Positions 1 to 5,975 are shown, counted from the first letter of the stretch. The stretch: DNA of 6,073 nt from Gemmatimonadota bacterium (GCA_016207445.1 JACQPS010000016.1:1-6073), one strand, 5' to 3'. Notes: generated from the letters alone by a model not told the origin. Numbers and translations: made by a program.

Positions 1-5
1 CTCGA

Positions 6-33
6 GTGCCGGTTCTCGAGTGCCGATTCTCGA
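6..33 (+). repeat. 14-nt GTGCCG minisatellite, left-edge block
   Basis: Two complete 14-nt units lie head to tail at 6-19 (GTGCCGGTTCTCGA) and 20-33 (GTGCCGATTCTCGA), differing at one base. They are preceded at 1-5 by CTCGA, which is the tail of a third unit cut by the window edge. The units belong to the same family as the arrays at 5834-6053: same period, same GTGCCG head and similar tail. The block ends 12 nt beyond the stop codon of the L,D-transpeptidase gene, and no separate hairpin terminator for that gene is visible before it. It probably continues leftwards out of the window. Its function is unknown. Confidence 0.85.
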
Positions 34-45
34 TGTTTCGCCTGT

Positions 46-654
46 CTAGTAGATCAGCACGGGCGTCCCGACCTCGACCAGATGGTAGAGCGTGCGCGCG
101 TCCTCGTTGGTGAGGCGGATGCAGCCGTGGGACACGCGGCGGTCCTCGGGGTTCGACTGCAGGACCAGCTCGGGTTTGCTGGTACCGTGCATGGCGAGCT
201 CGTATCCGATGTAGATGGCGGTGGTGCCGAGCATGCCCACCTGGCGGCGCAGCGGCGAGCCGAGCGGGGGCACGGGCAAGCCCTCCTCGATGAACGCCCA
301 GTCGGGCTTGATCCAGATGGGGTCCTTCTCCTTGCGCTGCACGCGGAACAGGCCGCGCGGCGTGGCGAAGTGCCAGGAGCGGCCCTTCCCCTCGAGCCGG
401 AAGCCGGTGCCGGTCGCGACGGGGGCGCTCCAGACGGCCCGGTTTCCTTCCAGCAGGTACAGCCGATTCTGCGCGAGCTGCACGAGCACGTAGCGCTCCC
501 GGGTATGGAGCGGCGGCTCGAGAAAGAGCGGCTCGTCCGGCGGCAAGCCCACGGACGGGGGCGGCGCCGGCAGCTGCGCCGCTGCGGCGGAGGCGAAGGC
601 TGCGAGCAGAGCGGCGCCGCTCAGGCAGCGGAGGACGCCCTTCGTCGCCTTCAC
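46..654 (-). CDS. Periplasmic L,D-transpeptidase (YkuD family)
   Basis: A 202-residue YkuD-fold L,D-transpeptidase, an enzyme that makes 3-3 peptidoglycan crosslinks or attaches proteins to peptidoglycan through a catalytic cysteine. The signature is clear near the C terminus: MHGT (His156) followed by VSHGCIRLTN, with His176 and the nucleophile Cys178; Arg180 is also conserved. Residues 1-26 form a signal peptide (basic KATK, hydrophobic LSGAALLAAF, AAAA before Gln27), followed by a Pro-rich linker to about residue 45 and the catalytic domain from about 54 to the end. The product should therefore act in the periplasm. The GTG start overlaps the TGA of the upstream membrane-protein gene as GTGA, which implies translational coupling, and it places the signal peptide exactly at the N terminus. 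The frame stays open far upstream, but that extension is low-complexity Arg/Ala/Pro sequence and is not real. Whether it makes crosslinks or tethers a lipoprotein cannot be told from sequence. Confidence 0.93.
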   Translation of the reverse strand: MKATKGVLRCLSGAALLAAFASAAAAQLPAPPPSVGLPPDEPLFLEPPLHTRERYVLVQLAQNRLYLLEGNRAVWSAPVATGTGFRLEGKGRSWHFATPRGLFRVQRKEKDPIWIKPDWAFIEEGLPVPPLGSPLRRQVGMLGTTAIYIGYELAMHGTSKPELVLQSNPEDRRVSHGCIRLTNEDARTLYHLVEVGTPVLIY

Positions 655-1511
655 CGCAGTCGCTCGCGCTGCCGGCGCCGGATGCGTCGCATGGCCACGA
701 TCTGTCCGACCTCGCCGCCGAGGATGAAGGCGACGGCGGTGTAATAGATCCAGAAGATCAGGATCACCAGCGTCGCCAGATTGCCGTAGGTCGAGCCGTA
801 GTCCGCCACGTGCACCACATACCAGCTGAAGGCCAGCTTCAGCAGCTCGAACAGCACCGCCGTGAACGTCGCGGCCACGACGGCCGTGCGCCACGTGATG
901 CGCCGCGCGGGCAAATAACGATAGATGAGCAGGAACATGACCCAGATGGAGACCACGGCCACTGCCCGCGCATAGAAGCCGTGGAACAGCCCACGCCAGG
1001 CGCCGTCGAGGCCGAGAAACCCCAGCCCGAAGTGCGCCACGACCTCCAGGCCCACGGTCACGGCCACGTTGAGGGCAAAGAGAGTGCCGGCGGCGATCAC
1101 GAATTTCAGGTCGAAGAGCTTGCCGCGCAGGAGGCTCCGGTCCTGCTGGACCTCGAAGACCTCGCGCAGCGTGGCGCGCAGCGTCGCCACGAGGCGCGTG
1201 GCGACCCAGATCAGGAAGACGGTGCCGATGCTCAGAAAGCCGGTGCTCTTGTCCGTCAGGTCGCGCAGCATCTGACGGACCGTTTGCTCGAAGGCAGGGC
1301 TGACGGGAGGCAGACTGCCGATCAGGTAGCGGAGGAGCGGCTCGGTCGCGTCGGCGCCTTGAAGCCGGAGGATGGTCCCGGCGATGCCGACAATGGCCAG
1401 CAGGAGCGGAACGATCGCCACGACCACGTTGAAGGCGATCGCCCCCGCCATGTAGAAGATCTGGTCTTCCGCCGCCTTCTCGTAGATGCGGCGTAAGAAA
1501 TCGCGGGCCAC
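651..1511 (-). CDS. YihY/BrkB-family inner-membrane protein
   Basis: A 286-residue polytopic membrane protein of the YihY / virulence factor BrkB family (Pfam Virul_fac_BrkB). The transport substrate or role of the family is not firmly established; older ribonuclease BN labels are mistaken. Six hydrophobic segments are visible at about 19-46, 90-109, 135-160, 178-199, 207-231 and 241-266. Family landmarks are the N-terminal EDQIFYMAGAIAFN, the YRYLPARRITWR stretch (197-208) and the last helix, which starts YGSTYGNLATLVI and ends ILGGEVGQ. The C-terminal tail is very basic (RRIRRRQRERLR), as expected for a cytoplasmic end. The assigned start is GTG; GAGG abuts it directly, so there is no properly spaced Shine-Dalgarno. 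The next in-frame ATG (residue 21) would cut into the first membrane helix and is unlikely. The frame is open upstream without ATG or GTG until it enters ytxH. It overlaps the next gene by 4 nt. Confidence 0.92.
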   Translation of the reverse strand: MARDFLRRIYEKAAEDQIFYMAGAIAFNVVVAIVPLLLAIVGIAGTILRLQGADATEPLLRYLIGSLPPVSPAFEQTVRQMLRDLTDKSTGFLSIGTVFLIWVATRLVATLRATLREVFEVQQDRSLLRGKLFDLKFVIAAGTLFALNVAVTVGLEVVAHFGLGFLGLDGAWRGLFHGFYARAVAVVSIWVMFLLIYRYLPARRITWRTAVVAATFTAVLFELLKLAFSWYVVHVADYGSTYGNLATLVILIFWIYYTAVAFILGGEVGQIVAMRRIRRRQRERLR

Positions 1512-1526
1512 CTCGGTGGCCCGCGA
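1501..1526 (-). terminator. Perfect 11-bp hairpin overlapping the YihY-type start; terminator or attenuator candidate
   Basis: Read on the minus strand, arms TCGCGGGCCAC and GTGGCCCGCGA are exact reverse complements separated by the tetraloop CGAG. They are followed at once by TTTCTT (1500-1495). This has the form of an intrinsic terminator with a short, interrupted U-tract. It is unusually placed: the first three bases of the downstream arm are the GTG start codon of the YihY-type gene, and the GAG of the only Shine-Dalgarno-like sequence is in the loop. It could end part of the transcription coming from ytxH, or hide the start codon from ribosomes. The structure is seen directly; its activity is inferred. 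Confidence 0.55.
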
Positions 1527-1561
1527 CAGAGGCTGAGCAGCGCGACGTCCCGACTGCAGCT

Positions 1562-2002
1562 TCAGCTCCGACCCAGCTCCTCGGTCGCTCCGCCCTGGGC
1601 GTCCGGCTTCTGGCCTTCGGTGGAGGCGCGGCGCGCGGCCTCGAGCCCGGCCTCGACCGCGGCACGGGACTGACGGTAGCGGCGCTCGAGCTCGTCGCGC
1701 GTTTCGCGCGCGGTCTGGCGGCCGGTCTCGAACGCCTCGCGCGCGCTGTCCAGCTTGTCGGTGACCTGGCGGCGCACGCCCTCGAACGTCTCGGCCACGC
1801 TGCCCTGCAGCTCGCGCATCTTCTCTTCCGCCGTCTGCTTGAGCTTGCGGACGCCATCCGCGATCTCCGCCCGGGTCTCCTTCCCGGAGCGGGGCGCGAA
1901 CAGCAGCGCGAGGCCGGCGCCGATGGCGGCGCCCCAGAGGAAGGCCGCGATCGAGATGCGGCGCTCCACCACGATGTACGGCAGCTCGTCGTGCTCGGCC
2001 AT
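1562..2002 (-). CDS. YtxH-domain small membrane protein
   Basis: A 146-residue protein with the YtxH layout: a short cytoplasmic N terminus, one membrane segment at about 16-36, the family signature GAAIGAGLALLFAPRSGKETR with its APRSGKETR end at 36-44, and then a long charged helix from about 45 to 125 rich in Glu, Arg, Ala and Gln (probable coiled coil). The last 20 residues are polar and disordered. YtxH proteins are linked to general stress responses in Bacillus, but their biochemical role is unknown. The ATG start is well supported by GAAGGAG six bases upstream, the best ribosome-binding site in the window. It starts 18 nt after the response-regulator stop, so it is almost surely cotranscribed with it. 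The downstream gap of 50 nt contains the hairpin at 1501-1526. Confidence 0.88.
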   Translation of the reverse strand: MAEHDELPYIVVERRISIAAFLWGAAIGAGLALLFAPRSGKETRAEIADGVRKLKQTAEEKMRELQGSVAETFEGVRRQVTDKLDSAREAFETGRQTARETRDELERRYRQSRAAVEAGLEAARRASTEGQKPDAQGGATEELGRS

Positions 2003-2008
2003 GCGTCG

Positions 2009-2015
2009 CTCCTTC
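2009..2015 (-). promoter_or_regulatory. Strong Shine-Dalgarno for the ytxH-type gene
   Basis: GAAGGAG on the minus strand lies six bases before the ATG at 2002. It fixes that start. Because the other genes here have weak or no such sites, it suggests that the YtxH-type protein is translated more strongly than its operon partners. Confidence 0.8.
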
Positions 2016-2020
2016 GAGGA

Positions 2021-3394
2021 TCAGGCTGCCGCGACCGGCTCGCGCGCAATGTAGCCGGTGAGCCGGCTGCGGAGCTCCTTCTCCGTGAGGCCCAGGATCT
2101 TGGCCGTCTTCTTGTGATCGCCGCCCGTGAAGGCGAAGGTCTTGAGCGTGACCTGCCGCTCCACGTCGCGCAGCGTGCTGCCCACCTTGACGTGCACTTC
2201 CTGCTCGTCCAGCGCGATCTGCCGCGGCTGCAGGTCGCTGAAATCGATGCGCTCGCTCTTGGCCAGGATGACGGCGCGCTCGATCGCGTTCTTGAGCTCG
2301 CGCACGTTGCCCGGCCAGCGATAGGTCTCCATGTACTCGTAGGCGGCGTCGGTGAAGCCCTTGATCTCCTTGCCGTTGTCCTTCACGAACCGGCGCAGGA
2401 ACTCGTCCGCCAGCAGCCGGATGTCGCCGGCGCGATCACGCATCGGCGCGATCGGGATCGGAATGACCGCGAGCCGATGGTAGAGGTCGTCGCGGATCTT
2501 TCCCTGCTTGAGCGCCTCTTCCACCACCTTGTTGGTGGCGGCGATCACGCGGATGTCGACCTCGATCTCGCGCTTGCCGCCCAGACGCCGGAACGAGCGC
2601 TGCTCGAGCGCACGCAGGAACTTCACCTGGATGTCCGGCTCCATCTCGGCGACTTCATCGAGGAAGAGCGTGCCGCCGTGCGCCAGCTCGAAGCAGCCGG
2701 CCTTCTCGGCGATCGCGCCGGTGAAGGCGCCCTTCTCGTGACCGAAGAGCTCGTTCTCCAGGATCTCGCGCGGAAAAGCCCCGCAGTTCAGGGCAATGAA
2801 CGGGCCCTTCTTGCGTGGCGACTTCTGGTGGATGGCCCGGGCGACGAGCTCCTTGCCGGTTCCACTCTCGCCGGAGATGAGCACGCTGGCGTTCGAGGGG
2901 GCGACGGCCTCGATGATGTTGTAGATCTGCCGCATCTCCTCCGACTGGCCGAGCATCTCGCCGTAGCGGGTGAGGCTCTCCAGCCGCTTCTGGAGCTGCC
3001 GGTTGGCGGTGCGTACGTTGTACTTGTCGAGTGCCTTGGGGATGAGCGCCTTGAGCCGTTCGAGCTCGAGCGGCTTCATCAGGTAATCGTAGGCGCCTTC
3101 GCGCATGGCCTCGACGGCCGAGGCCACCGTGCCCTTGCCGGTGATGATGATGATCTCGCTGTCGATCCCCTTCTCGCGCATGTGCGCGAAGAGCTCGAGG
3201 CCATCCATCCCGGGCATCTTCAGGTCGGCGAGCACGAGGCCGTACTCGCCGGTCTGGACTTTTTGCCAGGCCTCCTTGCCGTCCGTCGCGGTCTCGACGG
3301 CATAGCCCTCCTCGCTGAGCAGGGCCTTCAGTCCCTCCGCGACGTTGCGTTCATCGTCGGCGATCAGGAGCTTGCCGTCGGCGGTCTGGGCCAT
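2021..3394 (-). CDS. NtrC-family sigma-54-dependent response regulator
   Basis: A 457-residue bacterial enhancer-binding protein with all three domains. Receiver, about 8-122: acidic pair Asp13/Asp14, phosphoacceptor Asp57 in LVLADLKMPGMDG, Thr85, and Lys107 in YLMKPLE. Sigma-54 AAA+ domain, about 143-375: Walker A GESGTGKE (175-182), an intact GAFTGA loop (222-227) for contact with sigma-54, Walker B GTLFLDE (241-247), and RWPGNVRELKNAIERA near 359-374. Fis-type helix-turn-helix, about 408-450, with GDHKKTAKILGLTEKELRSRL as the recognition unit. It should activate sigma-54 promoters when phosphorylated, most likely by the adjacent kinase. The ATG was chosen because AAGG lies eight bases upstream and the receiver then starts at once (MAQTADGKLLIADDE). 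A TTG at 3439 with a G-rich sequence before it would add 15 residues and remains possible. It follows the kinase by 62 nt and precedes the YtxH-type gene by 18 nt. Confidence 0.95.
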   Translation of the reverse strand: MAQTADGKLLIADDERNVAEGLKALLSEEGYAVETATDGKEAWQKVQTGEYGLVLADLKMPGMDGLELFAHMREKGIDSEIIIITGKGTVASAVEAMREGAYDYLMKPLELERLKALIPKALDKYNVRTANRQLQKRLESLTRYGEMLGQSEEMRQIYNIIEAVAPSNASVLISGESGTGKELVARAIHQKSPRKKGPFIALNCGAFPREILENELFGHEKGAFTGAIAEKAGCFELAHGGTLFLDEVAEMEPDIQVKFLRALEQRSFRRLGGKREIEVDIRVIAATNKVVEEALKQGKIRDDLYHRLAVIPIPIAPMRDRAGDIRLLADEFLRRFVKDNGKEIKGFTDAAYEYMETYRWPGNVRELKNAIERAVILAKSERIDFSDLQPRQIALDEQEVHVKVGSTLRDVERQVTLKTFAFTGGDHKKTAKILGLTEKELRSRLTGYIAREPVAAA

Positions 3395-3456
3395 GGCCTT
3401 CGCCTTGGTCGATTCTTTTCGGTGCGCTGGTGTGGCCAACTTACCCCCGCCTTCGA

Positions 3457-4194
3457 TTACGGGTCAAGCGCGGTAGACCGTTTGAGGACGAGCCGGAAGA
3501 CGGCCCCACCGGCCGCGGCGGCCGGGGCCTCGAGCTCGAGCCGCCCGCCCGCCTCCTCCGCGAGGTGGCGGGCCACGGCGAGGCCGAGCCCGGCCCGGCC
3601 GGGATGGGTGGACACACCCGGCAGCCAGAACCGGTCGAGCAACTCCGGGCTGACCCCGGGTCCCGTATCGCGCACACACAAGCTGACCTCGTCGTCCGTG
3701 CACGACCAGCGCAGCTCGAGCGCGCCGCCCGTCGGTCGCATCGCGTCGAGCGCATTCGCCACCAGGTTCAGGATCACGAACCGGATGGCATCCCAGCGGC
3801 CGGCCGCGCGCGTTTCGTCGCCTGCCGACTCGCAGGTGAGCTCGACCCGGTCGTGCCGCGCCTGGGCCTCCAGCAGCGGCAACAGCTCCGCCATGCCCGC
3901 TTCGATCGCGAAGGCACGGCCGTTCTGGTGCGAGGCCCGCATCAGCTGGAGCAGCGCGTCCGTCAAGCGGTGGACGCGCCCCAACTCCTGCTCGAGAATG
4001 GCGACGCGATCCAGTGCGCTGTCCGTGGCTCCGCCGGCCACCCGCCGCCGGAGCAACTCCAGGTTGATCACCAGCGAGTGCAGCGGGTTCTTCAGCTCGT
4101 GCGCGATGTCCTCGGCTAACCGGCGGATCAGCTCCAGCCGGTTCGCCTGGACATGAAGCGGGGTCACGGCGATGGTTTTCGTAGTCGGCAGCAC
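3457..4194 (-). CDS. Soluble sensor histidine kinase without a sensor domain, NtrB-like core
   Basis: A 245-residue histidine kinase made of little more than the catalytic core. HisKA: RRLAEDIAHELKNPLHSLV, with the phosphorylated His32 and neighbouring Glu33, and a dimerisation helix pair to about residue 85. HATPase: N box LNLVANALDA (Asn143, Asn147), G1 box RDTGPGV (Asp176), F-box-like DRFWLPGVSTHPGR, and G2 box GLGLAVARHL (202-205 GLGL). The HELKNPL and LPGVSTHPGRAGLGL patterns resemble NtrB/ZraS-type kinases that pair with sigma-54 regulators, which matches the next gene. There is no membrane segment, PAS or GAF domain; only about 20 residues precede HisKA. A stop codon at 4225-4227 in this frame and the lack of other start codons limit the start to GTG 4194 or GTG 4167; neither has a Shine-Dalgarno. 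The signal may come from a partner protein. Confidence 0.93.
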   Translation of the reverse strand: MLPTTKTIAVTPLHVQANRLELIRRLAEDIAHELKNPLHSLVINLELLRRRVAGGATDSALDRVAILEQELGRVHRLTDALLQLMRASHQNGRAFAIEAGMAELLPLLEAQARHDRVELTCESAGDETRAAGRWDAIRFVILNLVANALDAMRPTGGALELRWSCTDDEVSLCVRDTGPGVSPELLDRFWLPGVSTHPGRAGLGLAVARHLAEEAGGRLELEAPAAAAGGAVFRLVLKRSTALDP

Positions 4195-4233
4195 GATGGA
4201 GTTTTTTGGACCGGTTTCGGAATCTCAGCCAGA

Positions 4234-4249
4234 TGCAGGTTCCGTTCCC
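4234..4249 (-). promoter_or_regulatory. Sigma-54-type -24/-12 promoter candidate for the kinase-regulator operon
   Basis: The minus strand reads GGGAACGGAACCTGCA. Against the consensus TGGCACG-N4-TTGCA it matches 9 of 12 defined bases and keeps the obligatory GG-N10-GC spacing (GG at 4248-4247, GC at 4236-4235). Mismatches are the first T, the C of TGGC and the first T of TTGC. Transcription would begin near 4223, giving a leader of about 30 nt before the GTG. The operon itself encodes a sigma-54 activator, so autoregulation is plausible. The match is by eye; no search was run. Confidence 0.45.
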
Positions 4250-4289
4250 AAACTGCGCCCCGGGCGTGCATCGACGACTAGCCGAGGGC

Positions 4290-4305
4290 GGGAACAGCCG
4301 TTCCC
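4290..4305. promoter_or_regulatory. Perfect dyad, possible activator binding site
   Basis: GGGAACGGCTGTTCCC is an exact inverted repeat (GGGAAC / GTTCCC, four-base centre). Its centre is about 50 nt upstream of the -24 element and roughly 75 nt upstream of the predicted sigma-54 start, within the range used by NtrC-type activators. A second nested pairing, GGCGGGA with TCCCGCC (4287-4313), surrounds it, so an RNA hairpin in a longer transcript is an alternative reading. The left half, GGGAACGG, recurs as the first eight bases of the promoter candidate at 4242-4249. Confidence 0.4.
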
Positions 4306-4315
4306 ATCCCGCCTC

Positions 4316-4324
4316 AATATAGCA
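4316..4324 (-). promoter_or_regulatory. Extended -10 candidate upstream of the kinase gene
   Basis: The minus strand reads TGCTATATT, that is TGn followed by TATATT (five of six to TATAAT), in a very GC-rich region where such an AT-rich hexamer is uncommon. At a 17-nt spacer the -35 position would be GTGGCC, which is poor, so only an extended -10 promoter would make sense. Start would be near 4309, with a leader of about 115 nt that includes the dyad at 4290-4305. Confidence 0.3.
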
Positions 4325-4330
4325 CAGGTC

Positions 4331-4368
4331 GGGCGCTCGGCCACCCGGGCGTTCGGTGGAGCGCGCCC
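4331..4368 (-). terminator. Weak bulged hairpin after pgi
   Basis: About 28 nt beyond the pgi stop the minus strand can pair GGGC, GCTC and CACC (4368-4355) with GGTG, GAGC and GCCC (4345-4331), leaving two small bulges and a loop of nine bases. No T-run follows, so it is at best a poor intrinsic terminator. It is the only candidate for ending pgi transcription before the kinase promoter region. Confidence 0.25.
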
Positions 4369-4396
4369 CCGACGCCCTGCCCGCCGACCCGGCGCA

Positions 4397-5788
4397 TCAC
4401 TCGCAGATCCAGCGGCGATCGGGCGGATCCAGGGCCGGGACCTCCGTACCCGGCCGACGCAGCAGCGCGCCGGTCAGCTCTTTGCCGAGCTCCACGCCCG
4501 GCTGGTCGAAGGCGTTGACGTCGTACCACTCGCCCGCGTACACCGTCGCGATCTGAAAGAGCATCAGCAGCCCGCCGATCGCTTCAGGACCGAGGGCGGG
4601 CAGCTCCAGCGTCAGATTCATGCGTCCGTGTCGCGCGAGCGCGGTCGCGGTCGCCTTGGCCTCGGTGCGCAGCAGCTCGGCCAGCGTGTGCCCGCCCAGA
4701 TAGCCGAATGCGGCAGTGCCCGGATACAGGTCCGGCACGGCCACATCCTCCGGCACTTCTGCCGGCACGAGCAGCGTCACCGTCTTGTCGAACGGCCCTT
4801 CCATGTAGAGCTGCACCTGCGAGTGCTGGTCGGTCGCCCCCAGCGCCTTCACCGGCGTGGGGCCACGGAACACCTCGCGCCCGGCGCGGTCCAGCCGCTT
4901 CCCCAGGCTCTCCGCCCAGAGCTGCCGGAACCAGTCGGCGATGCCGTACAGCCGGTCGCTGTAGGGCATGAGCACGTGGATCGACGCGCCTGCCTCCAGA
5001 TGGGCGAGGTACTGGAGCGTCGCGAACAGGCCGGCGGGGTTCTCTTCGAGGACGTCGCTCCGACAGCGCTCGTCCATTTCGCGCGCGCCCCGGAGCAGCC
5101 TTTCAATCGGGATCCCCACGAGGGCGGCCGGGAGCAGCCCCACGGCGGACAGCACGCTGAAGCGCCCGCCCACGCCCGGCGGGATCGGCAACGAGGCGAT
5201 GTTCTCGGCGCGCGCCAGATCGCGCAGCACCCCCTTTTCCGGGTCCGTCGTGAAGATCAGGTGGCCGCGATCGCCCTCCTCGAAGGCGCGCCGGAGCCGC
5301 TCGCGCACGATCAGGAACTGCGCCATGGTCTCGGCGGTCGCACCCGACTTGCTCACGACGTTGAAGAGCGTGCGCGCCAGATCCAGCCGGTCCAGGAACG
5401 GCCCGATCGTGGTCGGATCGATGTTGTCGAGCACATACAGCCGCGGGTAGTAGTCGCGCGCCTCCGCGTCCCGCTCGTTCCAGAACGGCGGCAGGAGCGC
5501 CTGCGCGAGCGCCGAGGTGCCCAGCGCCGAGCCGCCGATCCCCAGCACGACCACCGTATCGAAGGCCTGCCCGAGGCCATCCGCGAAGGCACGGATGCGC
5601 TCCACCAGCTCGGTCTCGTAGGGAAGCTGGAGGAACGCGATCCCGCCCGCCGCGCGCTGCCGTTCGACGGCCGCCTGGATCGCACGGAAGCGGGCGGCCG
5701 CGGCCGCGAGCCGGGCCGGGTCGAGGCCGCGGCCGCCCAGGCGCGGCGAGACCATGTTGTTGTAGTCGAGAAGGATGCGGTCGGGCAT
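4397..5788 (-). CDS. pgi: Glucose-6-phosphate isomerase
   Basis: A 463-residue cytosolic isomerase that interconverts glucose 6-phosphate and fructose 6-phosphate in glycolysis and gluconeogenesis. The length matches the shorter Bacillus/Thermotoga class rather than the 550-residue enterobacterial class. Motifs in order: GIGGSALG (83-90), the phosphate-binding SKSGATAET (145-153 region), VGGRFSVLSAVGLLP (206-220, matching one family signature), WAESLGKR with Glu293, ATDQHSQ with His322, and FDQPGVELGK with Lys436 (second signature). All expected active-site positions are present. The ATG was preferred over an in-frame GTG at 5839, because the extra 17 residues (from PAKRWHPRP) are not family-like and sit in the edge of the repeat array. 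Neither start has a Shine-Dalgarno; TTGGCA at 5825-5820 could be a -35 element for a nearly leaderless transcript, but no good -10 follows. The last residues (DPPDRRWICE) are ordinary. Confidence 0.96.
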   Translation of the reverse strand: MPDRILLDYNNMVSPRLGGRGLDPARLAAAAARFRAIQAAVERQRAAGGIAFLQLPYETELVERIRAFADGLGQAFDTVVVLGIGGSALGTSALAQALLPPFWNERDAEARDYYPRLYVLDNIDPTTIGPFLDRLDLARTLFNVVSKSGATAETMAQFLIVRERLRRAFEEGDRGHLIFTTDPEKGVLRDLARAENIASLPIPPGVGGRFSVLSAVGLLPAALVGIPIERLLRGAREMDERCRSDVLEENPAGLFATLQYLAHLEAGASIHVLMPYSDRLYGIADWFRQLWAESLGKRLDRAGREVFRGPTPVKALGATDQHSQVQLYMEGPFDKTVTLLVPAEVPEDVAVPDLYPGTAAFGYLGGHTLAELLRTEAKATATALARHGRMNLTLELPALGPEAIGGLLMLFQIATVYAGEWYDVNAFDQPGVELGKELTGALLRRPGTEVPALDPPDRRWICE

Positions 5789-5833
5789 GGCAGGAAGACT
5801 ACTACTTGCCGGGCGGGGATGCCAACGTTTTGC

Positions 5834-5963
5834 CGGCACAGCTCAACGGCGAACGGCGGCACGACGAACGGCGGCACTTAAACGGCGGCACGACGAACGG
5901 CGGCACGACGAACGGCGGCACTTGAACGGCGGCACTTAAACGGCGGCACTTGAACGGCGGCAC
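5834..5963 (-). repeat. 14/15-nt GTGCCG minisatellite, inner array (minus orientation)
   Basis: Eight copies of the 11-bp core AACGGCGGCAC (reverse complement GTGCCGCCGTT) start at 5852, 5867, 5881, 5896, 5911, 5925, 5939 and 5953. The spacer after each core is GACG (first, third and fourth copies, 15-nt period) or TTA/TTG (the others, 14-nt period). A degenerate edge at 5834-5851 has CGGCAC, then AGCTC, then a partial core AACGGCG. The array lies directly upstream of pgi, its nearest full unit about 64 nt before the ATG. Stop triplets and the 14-nt period in several copies argue against coding. It has the same family head as the arrays at 5970-6053 and 6-33. Confidence 0.9.
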
Positions 5964-5975
5964 ACCGACGTGCCG
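5958..5975. repeat. Junction hairpin between the two inverted arrays
   Basis: Where the minus-oriented array meets the plus-oriented one, CGGCAC (5958-5963) and GTGCCG (5970-5975) pair perfectly around the loop ACCGAC. From this centre successive 14-nt units on the two sides stay in register for about three to four units, each pairing its six-base head and a few tail bases. A long imperfect hairpin or cruciform is therefore possible. Confidence 0.6.

Noticed and set aside
82..1496. Plus-strand open frames opposite the L,D-transpeptidase (82-744) and YihY-type gene (810-1496).
   Set aside because: Both mirror well-supported minus-strand genes and show no family motif of their own.
655..2049. 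The L,D-transpeptidase reading frame stays open upstream to 2049, giving a 667-residue protein.
   Set aside because: The extension is Arg/Ala/Pro/Ser-rich sequence out of frame with two clear genes (YihY-type and YtxH-type); the signal peptide sets the real start at 654.
1991..4156. A 721-codon plus-strand open frame opposite the kinase and regulator genes.
   Set aside because: It is antisense to two genes with complete catalytic motifs, has no recognisable domain, and is what codon bias in GC-rich DNA produces on the opposite strand.
5695..5720. GCGGCCGC-like palindromic run near the pgi start.
   Set aside because: It is explained by a run of alanine codons in the N-terminal helix (LAAAAARF).
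5799..5825. A sigma-54 promoter for pgi starting at TTGGCATCC.
   Set aside because: The GC dinucleotide is two bases too far from GG, so the strict GG-N10-GC spacing fails.
4172..5881. A 569-codon plus-strand open frame opposite pgi that runs into the repeats.
   Set aside because: Antisense shadow of pgi; composition is His/Arg/Gln-rich without a domain and it ends in the repeat array.
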